From DASVRZ01 sp038228695 (GTDB taxonomy: Bacteria; Verrucomicrobiota; Verrucomicrobiia; Chthoniobacterales; DASVRZ01): 64,000 bases of DNA. Shown piece after piece: positions 37,265 to 44,982 of this stretch; position 1 is the first letter of the stretch, and every line of letters starts with the position of its first letter. The notes beneath the pieces were generated by a model. The model was not told the DNA's origin. It was given only the letters and a program-made list of their open reading frames with translations, and did not search any database. The stretch is taken from positions 1 through 64,000 of the forward strand of contig JBBRPA010000013.1 of assembly GCA_038228695.1 (NCBI GenBank), in the 5' to 3' direction. The position numbers and the translations under genes are program-made.

Positions 37265-37272
37265 TCGTGGTT
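37243..37272. repeat. Right 30-bp inverted repeat
   Basis: ATTCGTGTCCATTCGTGTCC continuing ATTCGTGGTT. It contains the ATG (minus strand, 37262-37264) from which the GxxExxY frame starts, so the protein opens with repeat-encoded MDTNGHE. Confidence 0.9.
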
Positions 37273-37280
37273 GAATTCTT

Positions 37281-38798
37281 TCAGGAAATTTTCACGTAAT
37301 CGAACAAACCCTGACGTCCACCCTCGCGGCCAAAGCCGGATTCTTTGTAGCCACCAAACGGCGATGCGGGATCAAATTTATTGAACGTGTTAGCCCAAAC
37401 GACGCCCGCCTGAATGGACGCGGCCATTTTCAAGATTCGCGAGCCTTTGTCGGTCCAGACTCCGGCGGAGAGACCGTAGGCGGTGTTGTTAGCTTTTTCG
37501 ATCGCTTCCTCAGGCGTGCGGAAGGTGAGAATAGAAAGGACTGGGCCGAAAATCTCCTCGCGGGCGACGCGATGACTTTGCGTTACGTTGCTGAGCAAGG
37601 TGGGTTTGAAGAAAAATCCCTGCGCTGGGAGTTTGCACGATGGCTGGTAAAGATCTGCCCCTTCGAGAACGCCGACGTTGACTAGCTCGGTGATGCGGCC
37701 CAATTGTTCGCGGGAATTGACCGCACCGATGTCGGTGTTCTTATCGAGTGGATTGCCGACCCGCAACACATCGATGCGGCGGCGGAGTTTTTCGATGAAC
37801 ATTTCCGCAATAGATTCTTGCACTAACAACCGGCTGCCCGCGCAACAGACATGCCCCTGATTGAAGAAGATTCCGTTCACCACTCCTTCGACAGCTTGAT
37901 CGATTGGCGCATCCTCAAAGACGATGTTAGCTGCCTTGCCGCCTAGCTCCATGGTTAGTTTTTTTCCGAGGCCCGCGAGTTGGCGAATGATGAGTTTGCC
38001 GACGTCGGTCGACCCGGTGAAGGCAACTTTCGCAGCGAGCGGATGTTTGACCAGAGCCGAGCCGGTTTCCCCAGCTCCGGTAACGAAATTCACCACGCCC
38101 GGTGGTAGATCGGCCTCCTGCAAAATCTCCGCGAGCTTGAGCGCGGTGATCGAAGTCGTTTCGGCCGGCTTGAGCACAACGGTGTTTCCGGCGGCGAGCG
38201 CGGGGCCAAGTTTCCACGCGAGCATGAGCAGCGGAAAATTCCACGGAATGACTTGGCCGACGACGCCGAGCGGCTCGATTTTTTGCGCAGGAATGGCGTA
38301 AGCGAGCTTGTCCGCCCAGCCAGCGTGATAGAAAAAATGCGCCGCCGCGGTTGGCACGTCAAAATCGCGCGATTCCTTGATTGGTTTGCCTCCGTCGATC
38401 GTCTCCGCAACGGCAAATTCGCGAGCACGATCCTGCAAGAGACGAGCGATGCGGAAGAGATATTTGCCGCGCTCGCGCCCCGGCATTTTACCCCAAGTCT
38501 TGTCGTAAGCGCGTTTCGCGGCCTGATAAGCGGCATCGACATCCTCGGCGCCTGCTAACGCGATGTTAGCAATCTTCTTTTCCGTGGCCGGATTAATCGA
38601 CGGGAATGATTTACCACTTTTGGGGGCGACGAATTTTCCGTCGATAAAAAGCGAATAGTCGGCCTTGAGTTTCGGGTCGGCTGTTTCGGGTGCGGGATCG
38701 TATTCCCAGAGATCACCGAAGATGAGCTCGGCCCCGCTTTTCGAGGGAGCTTTAGGCGATGATTTTTGCGCGGTGGCGCGGCGTTCCTTGACTTTCAT
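37281..38798 (-). CDS. Aldehyde dehydrogenase (full length)
   Basis: 505 residues from ATG 38798; the upstream in-frame ATG at 38882 would overlap deoC. All ALDH landmarks are present: IPWNFPLLM, FTGSTDVGK, catalytic Glu in MELGGKAANIV and catalytic Cys in NQGHVCCAGSRL, then EEIFGPVLS and PFGGYKESGFGRE. It oxidises an aldehyde with NAD(P). It follows deoC by only 4 nt, so acetaldehyde released from deoxyribose-5-phosphate is the likely substrate. Confidence 0.93.
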   Translation of the reverse strand: MKVKERRATAQKSSPKAPSKSGAELIFGDLWEYDPAPETADPKLKADYSLFIDGKFVAPKSGKSFPSINPATEKKIANIALAGAEDVDAAYQAAKRAYDKTWGKMPGRERGKYLFRIARLLQDRAREFAVAETIDGGKPIKESRDFDVPTAAAHFFYHAGWADKLAYAIPAQKIEPLGVVGQVIPWNFPLLMLAWKLGPALAAGNTVVLKPAETTSITALKLAEILQEADLPPGVVNFVTGAGETGSALVKHPLAAKVAFTGSTDVGKLIIRQLAGLGKKLTMELGGKAANIVFEDAPIDQAVEGVVNGIFFNQGHVCCAGSRLLVQESIAEMFIEKLRRRIDVLRVGNPLDKNTDIGAVNSREQLGRITELVNVGVLEGADLYQPSCKLPAQGFFFKPTLLSNVTQSHRVAREEIFGPVLSILTFRTPEEAIEKANNTAYGLSAGVWTDKGSRILKMAASIQAGVVWANTFNKFDPASPFGGYKESGFGREGGRQGLFDYVKIS

Positions 38799-38802
38799 AA
38801 TG

Positions 38803-39732
38803 TTAGTAAGCGGTGGCGGCCTCGGAGAAATACCATGGCGCTTGGTAGGCTCCGGTGCGCTCTTTTTCGAGTTGGCGGACAAGGTCGTTGAGCAAAGCGC
38901 TAGCTCCGAAACGGTAGCGCGAGTTGGTCAACCAAGCGTCGCCCAGCGTCTCCTTAACTGCGACGAGAAAATGCAACGCCTGCTTAGCGGTGCGAATGCC
39001 GCCGGCGGGTTTCATGGCAATGGCGCGGCCCGTATTTAGATAGAAATCACGGATCGCTTCGAGCATGACCTGGGTGTTAGCTAACGTCGCATTAACCGTC
39101 ACTTTTCCAGTGCTAGTCTTAATGAAATCGCCCGTTCGGATCACTTCCATAGCAAGAAAGGATGCGACGCGGATGTGATCGTAAGTTTCCAGTTCTCCGA
39201 CTTCCAAAATCACTTTCAACCGCGCCTCTCCGCAGGCCTCCACCACCCCGACGATTTCGTCCTGCATCGCGCGATATTCGCCAGCCAGAAATAAGCCACG
39301 GTTGATGACCATGTCGATTTCGTCTGCGCCATCGCCCACCGCGCGTTTCACTTCTTCAAGCCGGAGGCGCAAGGGACTTTGGCCGGAAGGAAAGGCGGTG
39401 GCCACGGACGCGATTTTGACCGGACTAACCGCGCCGAGCGCCTTTCGCGCGTGCCGCACCATAGCTGGATAGACGCACACGGCAGCCGCGCAGGGCACTT
39501 CGCGATCATCGGAGGGCGTGAGCGCTTTTTGACAGAGCGAAATAACTTTCCCAGGCGTGTCTTTCCCCTCGAGCGTAGTGAGATCGACCATCGAAACCGC
39601 TGTCTTCAAGCCCCAGACTTTGGAGGCTTTCTTGATGCTGCGGGTGGTAAATTTGGCGACGCGCTCCTCGATTCCCACCTGATCAACAGGACCGATTTCA
39701 CGAAGTTTGCGCAACAAGGGGGCGGAACTCAT
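38803..39732 (-). CDS. deoC: Deoxyribose-phosphate aldolase
   Basis: 309 residues from ATG 39732. The Schiff-base lysine lies in DFIKTSTGK (Lys205) and the second lysine in AMKPAGGI. ADEIDMVINRG supplies the conserved Asp. It splits deoxyribose 5-phosphate into acetaldehyde and glyceraldehyde 3-phosphate. It is first of a deoC-ALDH-ALDH arrangement, which is also known from actinobacteria and supports use of deoxynucleosides. Confidence 0.94.
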   Translation of the reverse strand: MSSAPLLRKLREIGPVDQVGIEERVAKFTTRSIKKASKVWGLKTAVSMVDLTTLEGKDTPGKVISLCQKALTPSDDREVPCAAAVCVYPAMVRHARKALGAVSPVKIASVATAFPSGQSPLRLRLEEVKRAVGDGADEIDMVINRGLFLAGEYRAMQDEIVGVVEACGEARLKVILEVGELETYDHIRVASFLAMEVIRTGDFIKTSTGKVTVNATLANTQVMLEAIRDFYLNTGRAIAMKPAGGIRTAKQALHFLVAVKETLGDAWLTNSRYRFGASALLNDLVRQLEKERTGAYQAPWYFSEAATAY

Positions 39733-39818
39733 AGCGGAACAGGCTAGTCTTTTTGAGCGAGCGTGCAAATCATTCCGCTGGGCTGGTCATGTAGCGGAAT
39801 TTCGGGTAGGTAAGAGGC

Positions 39819-42212
39819 ATGGCGGAATCCGGTTCGGATGATTTGCAGGGAGTTTTGCGGGAGCAAGAGGAGTTGCGCCAGCGCCTCATCGCGCTCGATC
39901 GCAAAATCGAGGAACTGCGTTCGCCAAAAATCGATCTGCCGCCACCGTTGCCTACTTTAGTAAAGGAGAAGCCCTCGGTTCTCGCGGAGGCGGCTGCAAA
40001 TAGGTCCTCTGAGACCTTTGGGACTCATGAGCCAGATCAGACCAATGTGTCTACAAACGTCGTGCCGAAATCTTCGTGGGAGTTTCAACTGGGCACGGTC
40101 TGGCTGGTGCGAATCGGTATTGTCGTTTTGCTGACGGGCTTGGTTTTTCTGGGGAATTTTGCTTATCGCCACCTTGTTTATTTGCTGGGGCCGTTTGTGA
40201 AGGTGGCGTTTCTTTATTTGCTCGGAGGCGGTCTGGTCTGGATCGGGACGCGACTCGAAAAAGGAGCGGAGGCGTTGCGAAATTATGGACGCGTGTTGCT
40301 CGCGGGTGGCGCGGCGCTGGTTTACTACACGACTTACGGGATGTCGTTCGTGGAGCGACTGCGGGTAATCGAGAGTCCGCTAGTCGGCGGCGTGCTCTTA
40401 CTAGTCGTCGGCGGAATGGTCCTGCGGTTGGCGGAGAAGCGGCAGATGCAGTCGGTGGCGTTGATGGCGATTCTGCTTTCTTATTATAGCGCGGCGATCA
40501 ATCCGCTGGGGTGGTTTTCGCTTTATTCGAGTCTGCTCCTGACGGCGGCGGCGGTGTGGGTTTTGCTGAAACATCGCTGGACGAAGGTGAGTTTCCTGAG
40601 TCTGGCAGGGACGTATGGGAGCTTTCTGTTTTGGCAGATGAACCGTTCGGGCGGCTCGCCAGTCGCGTTCTGGCCGGCAGCGGCGTTTCTTTTCTGCTAC
40701 TGGCTGCTCTTTACCGCGGCGGTGTTTCTGAGTCGGTCGGAGCGGTTTCCGCCGTCTGAACGGACACCGTTTCTCACGATCAACAACGGCGCATTCTACG
40801 CCCTGGCTTGGCAACTCATCCACGCCAGCCATCCGGGTTGGGACGGGCGTTTTTCGCTCGGTTTCGGGGCAATTTTGCTCGTGCTCGCAGCGGTCGCCCG
40901 ACGGCGGGAGAGCGGCGATTTATTTCTCGATGGCGTGTATCTGACGCAGGGCTTGGGCGTAATCACGTTCGGATTGTTGACGGAATTGCACGGCTATCAA
41001 CTGGCCGTTGCGCTGGCGATCGAGGGAACGATGATGTTGTTCGCGATCAACCGTCGCCACGGCTGGATTTACGAAGTGGGCGCGGCGGTGGTGACGCTGC
41101 TGGGTTTTCTTACCGGATGGACCCGGGGCCTTTCCCTCCAGCACGAGCAGTCGGTCTGGTGGACGTTGTTGGGAATCTTCGTGGCCGACGCCTGGTTGGA
41201 ACGACATTGGAAGAAACGGACCACGCCCGTGGCGGTGAGCTGGCCGGCGGTGGGATACAGTGCGCTGGCTGTTTTCCAACTGATCCTGATTTTCTCGAAA
41301 TACCGGCCGGCCGGTGGGCGGGAGATGGATTACTGCCTCGCGACGCTGGCTCTGCTAGGTTTGGGTGGGCTGCTGAAGTTGCGCGAACTGGCGGTGGCGG
41401 GTCAGTTTTTGACCGTGCTGGTTTCGGGTCTTTATCTGATTTACCAACCGGGCGGTGGCCATCCGGCAGCGACGCATTTCGCAGCGATCGCGCTGCCCTT
41501 GGTGCTGGTGCATTGGTGGCAATGGCAAAGGGTGGAAATCGGCTACTACGACTGGCGGAAAGGCGGTCAGTGGATCTTCACGTTGCTTTTCCTCGGGGTC
41601 GCTGGGCGCTGGATATTTGATCACGCAGCGGGGGCGCGGCTGAGTTTCTATCTGGCGGCGTTTGCGCTCGGGGTAATGCTCCACGGCCGTTGGACGGGAA
41701 TCCGAATCCTGTCGCTCGGGGGACTGGCCGCGCTATGGGGCTCGGTGGCGGTTTTCTTCCTCCACGCCGTGACGCAGCCGCCGACGTTTTCCTGGCTGGC
41801 TGCGGGTGCGGTAGCGATTTATCTAATCACCGAGCGGTTGATCCGCCATGATTTCGTGCCCGCTTTTTTTCGCGGAACGGTCCGGCGCGGGTTGATCTTG
41901 GCCGGGACACTTGGCGTTTGGCTGGAATGGAATCGCTGGATCGGGTTTTCCGGGTCGCATTTTCCAAAAACGCTCGCATGGGCGGCCATCGGAACTGGGG
42001 CGTTGTGCATTGGCCTCGCGCTGCGGGAACGGACCTACCGCTTGTGTGGCCTGGGCCTGCTCGCGCTGTCCGTTTTGCGTATTTTCCTGAATGACATCTG
42101 GGGCCTCGATCCGATCTTCCGGATTCTGAGTTTCACCGGTCTGGGTATCGCGCTGCTCGGGCTCGGATTCATCTACAACAAATTCGCCGATAAATTAAGG
42201 GAGTGGCTCTAA
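39819..42212 (+). CDS. DUF2339 polytopic membrane protein
   Basis: 797 residues. A short N-terminal coiled coil (LREQEELRQRLIALDRKIEEL) precedes about 20 or more hydrophobic helices, beginning with the WEFQLGTVWLVRIGIVVLLT block typical of DUF2339. The family is large, inner-membrane and uncharacterised. It stands alone, divergent from deoC, and ends at a strong terminator. Confidence 0.85.
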   Translation: MAESGSDDLQGVLREQEELRQRLIALDRKIEELRSPKIDLPPPLPTLVKEKPSVLAEAAANRSSETFGTHEPDQTNVSTNVVPKSSWEFQLGTVWLVRIGIVVLLTGLVFLGNFAYRHLVYLLGPFVKVAFLYLLGGGLVWIGTRLEKGAEALRNYGRVLLAGGAALVYYTTYGMSFVERLRVIESPLVGGVLLLVVGGMVLRLAEKRQMQSVALMAILLSYYSAAINPLGWFSLYSSLLLTAAAVWVLLKHRWTKVSFLSLAGTYGSFLFWQMNRSGGSPVAFWPAAAFLFCYWLLFTAAVFLSRSERFPPSERTPFLTINNGAFYALAWQLIHASHPGWDGRFSLGFGAILLVLAAVARRRESGDLFLDGVYLTQGLGVITFGLLTELHGYQLAVALAIEGTMMLFAINRRHGWIYEVGAAVVTLLGFLTGWTRGLSLQHEQSVWWTLLGIFVADAWLERHWKKRTTPVAVSWPAVGYSALAVFQLILIFSKYRPAGGREMDYCLATLALLGLGGLLKLRELAVAGQFLTVLVSGLYLIYQPGGGHPAATHFAAIALPLVLVHWWQWQRVEIGYYDWRKGGQWIFTLLFLGVAGRWIFDHAAGARLSFYLAAFALGVMLHGRWTGIRILSLGGLAALWGSVAVFFLHAVTQPPTFSWLAAGAVAIYLITERLIRHDFVPAFFRGTVRRGLILAGTLGVWLEWNRWIGFSGSHFPKTLAWAAIGTGALCIGLALRERTYRLCGLGLLALSVLRIFLNDIWGLDPIFRILSFTGLGIALLGLGFIYNKFADKLREWL

Positions 42213-42215
42213 AAT

Positions 42216-42246
42216 AAAAAAGGCACGACCGAAGCCGTGCCTTTTT
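42216..42246. terminator. Bidirectional rho-independent terminator
   Basis: GGCACG (42222-42227) pairs with CGTGCC (42236-42241), flanked by an A-run on the left and TTTTT on the right. It therefore serves both the DUF2339 gene (+) and acpP (-), which converge here. Confidence 0.85.
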
Positions 42247-42268
42247 CAAAACGATGGGGAAGAAGTCC

Positions 42269-42511
42269 TTACTTGGCTTTTTCTTCGATGTATTTGACGA
42301 CATCTCCGACGCTTTGGAGTTTCTCCGCGTCTTCATCGGGAACTTCGACATTGAATTCCTCTTCGAATGCCATCACGAGTTCGACCGTGTCCAAGGAATC
42401 GGCACCGAGGTCTTCGATGAACGAGGCCGAGGAAACGACTTGCTCTGGGTTGACGCCGAGTTGCTCGACGATGATATCTTTAACTTTTTCTTCGACTGAT
42501 TTATCCGACAT
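42269..42511 (-). CDS. acpP: Acyl carrier protein
   Basis: 80 residues, acidic. The phosphopantetheine site is DSL in LGADSLDTVELVMAFEEEF (Ser39). Length and sequence match the housekeeping ACP of fatty-acid synthesis. It stands alone rather than between fabG and fabF. The 163-bp upstream gap is shared with the divergent 609-residue protein gene. Confidence 0.96.
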   Translation of the reverse strand: MSDKSVEEKVKDIIVEQLGVNPEQVVSSASFIEDLGADSLDTVELVMAFEEEFNVEVPDEDAEKLQSVGDVVKYIEEKAK

Positions 42512-42674
42512 AATTTTTTTGAGAGTTGGTGAAAGCTAGGGTTATTGCTAAGGGGCTACGCTTAATAACGTTCGGGCGGCTTGGCAACATATAAATTTTG
42601 AGTTTTTTTTCTTTTTCGCACGCCTTTCAGAAAATACTCCGGTAACTTCTCGTCCCCAAGCCAAAAAAACCACC

Positions 42675-44504
42675 ATGAGCGACGATCAAAAACCCGCACC
42701 CGACACGTCCTTGAACACGCTGGACCTCAAGTTCTTGCCGTCTTGGTTGAAAGAAGACAGCAGCGCCCCGCCCAATTACGCAAATTTCGATGGCGAAGAC
42801 CGTCCCTCTGGGCGGGATCGTCGCGACGGACGTAGCGGTGACCGGCGCGGACCACGCCCCGGCGGACCTTCCCAAGACAAACGCGGCTCGCAGCGCCCCC
42901 CGCAAGGCGCACGCCCGGGGCCTGGCGGTCAGCGACCTCCGGAAAACCGCGGTCCGCGCCGCTCCGAAGGTGGCCGGCCCGACTCAAAAGGCCCCCGTCG
43001 CAGCGGTCCGCCCGATCGGCAGCAAGATCGACGCTCCGATCAACGCCCAGCGCACCCAGAGGAACGGCCCGCCCACGTCACGGTCAGCTTTTTACCGGAG
43101 GAACACGCGCTCGAAAAAGTCACCGAGCAACTCAAATCTGCACCAATCGCCTACCCGCTTTTCGGCGTCGCGAAAATGTTTCTGCAACGTCCCGAGCGCC
43201 ATCATGTCGTCGTAAAGACCCAACCCGGCGCAAAGCTCTTTAAACTCGAAAGCACGTCGCATCTTTCCACCGACCGCCACCGCTTGGAACTGATCGCCTT
43301 CCAGGAATTGTGGAAAAATTATTTCCGCGTCGAAGTCACCGAAGCCCCAGAGATCAAAGGCAACTTCACCTCGGTCGCCCGGAGCCGCCTGACCGGCAAA
43401 GTTTTCGGCCCGACCAGCCACCATTCCTTCCAACCCGCCCTCCACAAGGAATACGAGGAGCGCTTCAGCCGCCGGATGAGTTTTGCGGAGTATAAGAGCA
43501 ACCTCGAAACCACGAACAATCCCGAGGCCATCGAGCTCTGGAAAACCGAATCGCGCCGCGTAGAAAAGTATCATCTGCTGACGGAATCGGAAATCGCCGC
43601 CCTGTCCGCGCCTCCCGTCGAAGTATCGGAAACTCCAGAAACGCCGTCCACTGACGCGACCGCCGATTCCGCAATTTCCGCTCCTGCCGCCGAGGAGAAT
43701 GGCGAGCCCGTTGTCGAGGATTCTGCGACCGTCGAAGCCCCTGCCGAAACAGTCGAATCCACGAGCGCCGAGTCGGCACCTGAACCGGAGGCTATCGCCG
43801 AGGTCTCCACCGAACTGGAAACCGAACCCACCGCCGAACCATCCGAAGAACTTGCCGCAACGCCCGCACCATCCGGAAAGTCATTCGCTACTAAAGCCGA
43901 AGCCGAGGACCATTTTCGCAAGGAGATTTTACCGACTCTGATTGTCGAAGTAGAAACCGAGACGCTCACCGGACCTGCCGCGCGCCATCTCACCGACCGC
44001 CGTTTGGGTGCGTCCATTCGCACGGCTTGGGAATCCGAAAGTCGCTACCCACTCGGCCTCGTCAACGCCATCCGGGTGAAGTTCAACGAGCAAAACCTCC
44101 ACATCTTCAAATTCAAGAAGAAGGTCCTGCTTATTTCCTCGCTGAAACCTGCCTATTTGGACGACCGATCGGAGTCCCTCTCGCCTTCCATCAAGACCGT
44201 TTTGCAAACCATCCACGCCCAACCCGGAATCGACCGGAAAGGTCTGGCCGAGAAAATTTTGGGCAACAATGTGGGCGCCACCGAGGACGAAAAACTCTCT
44301 CTCAAGCACTCCTTAATCAGTGATCTTTACTGGCTCGTTCGTCAGGGAAACGTGATCGAGTTTTCAGACGGAACCTTCGATTTGCCGATGGGCCCGAAGG
44401 CGCTCCAAGCGGAAGCTGCGGCAGAAGCCAAAGCGAAAGAAACGCCAGTTCTGCAAGCCGAAACTGCGATTGAATCCACGTCGAACCTCGAACAGGAGCA
44501 GTAA
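42675..44504 (+). CDS. Large partly disordered protein of unknown function (RGG-like N-terminus)
   Basis: 609 residues, family not recognised. Residues about 40-135 are a disordered Arg/Gly/Pro/Asp tract (GDRRGPRPGGPSQDKRG...) like RNA-binding RGG regions. Residues about 140-310 look folded (HVTVSFLPEEHALEKVTEQL, FGPTSHHSFQPALHKEYEER). About 315-410 is an acidic Glu/Ala/Pro/Ser linker. About 415-585 is a second folded region with a possible winged helix (DRKGLAEKILG...LYWLVRQGNVIEF). No signal peptide. The architecture suggests a cytoplasmic nucleic-acid-binding protein; this is inference only. Confidence 0.7.
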   Translation: MSDDQKPAPDTSLNTLDLKFLPSWLKEDSSAPPNYANFDGEDRPSGRDRRDGRSGDRRGPRPGGPSQDKRGSQRPPQGARPGPGGQRPPENRGPRRSEGGRPDSKGPRRSGPPDRQQDRRSDQRPAHPEERPAHVTVSFLPEEHALEKVTEQLKSAPIAYPLFGVAKMFLQRPERHHVVVKTQPGAKLFKLESTSHLSTDRHRLELIAFQELWKNYFRVEVTEAPEIKGNFTSVARSRLTGKVFGPTSHHSFQPALHKEYEERFSRRMSFAEYKSNLETTNNPEAIELWKTESRRVEKYHLLTESEIAALSAPPVEVSETPETPSTDATADSAISAPAAEENGEPVVEDSATVEAPAETVESTSAESAPEPEAIAEVSTELETEPTAEPSEELAATPAPSGKSFATKAEAEDHFRKEILPTLIVEVETETLTGPAARHLTDRRLGASIRTAWESESRYPLGLVNAIRVKFNEQNLHIFKFKKKVLLISSLKPAYLDDRSESLSPSIKTVLQTIHAQPGIDRKGLAEKILGNNVGATEDEKLSLKHSLISDLYWLVRQGNVIEFSDGTFDLPMGPKALQAEAAAEAKAKETPVLQAETAIESTSNLEQEQ

Positions 44505-44526
44505 GCCGCCTCAAACGACTTCACCG

Positions 44527-44976
44527 ATGCCTGTCTTCGAACGCGTGACCGAACTGGCAGCCGTTCCAGAGGAGGTTTTCACCTTCCACGAAAACCCTCA
44601 GAACATCCGCAAAATCAGCCCGTTTTTTCTTCACGTCGTTGAAGTTATGGCAAGCCCCGAGGCCAAAATCAATGACGTGTTCACGCTCCGCCTCCGCATC
44701 TTCGGCTGGCCTCTGACTTGGACAGGGAAATGGGCTGAAGTCCAAAACCCGACGCTCCTGATCGACACGGCATCGCTGTTTCCATTTCGCAAATGGCGTC
44801 ACGAACATCATTTCGAGGAGATTTCAGGCGGAACCAGGATGCGCGATGTGGTGACCTATGAACTTCCCTTCGGCTGGCTCGGGCGGGTTTTGGCCAGCAC
44901 GGTTTTCCGACTGCAACTGATCATCATGTTTGCCGGACGACACAGCGCCACGAGAGCGTATTTCGCCCGCCGGTGA
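44527..44976 (+). CDS. SRPBCC/START-like ligand-binding protein
   Basis: 149 residues from ATG 44527; the earlier in-frame ATG at 44470 lies inside the preceding gene. It starts PVFERVTELAAVPEEVFTFH and contains WTGKWAEVQNP, HEHHFEEISGGTRMRDVVTY, the pattern of the polyketide-cyclase/dehydrase (COG4276-like) helix-grip fold. The ligand is unknown. It follows the 609-residue protein gene by 22 nt, so probably the same transcript. Confidence 0.8.
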   Translation: MPVFERVTELAAVPEEVFTFHENPQNIRKISPFFLHVVEVMASPEAKINDVFTLRLRIFGWPLTWTGKWAEVQNPTLLIDTASLFPFRKWRHEHHFEEISGGTRMRDVVTYELPFGWLGRVLASTVFRLQLIIMFAGRHSATRAYFARR

Positions 44977-44982
44977 TCGGCT

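Larger units (their letters stand above)
36792..37272. mobile_element. Inverted-repeat unit carrying a GxxExxY gene
   Basis: A 481-bp unit bounded by perfect 30-bp inverted repeats (36792-36821 and 37243-37272) built of the 10-mer CCATTCGTGT plus a terminal GTGGTT. It fills almost the entire 497-bp gap between two aldehyde dehydrogenase genes, 8 nt from each. It encodes no transposase, so movement would need a helper in trans. A related unit without gene lies at 48187-48325. Confidence 0.65.
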
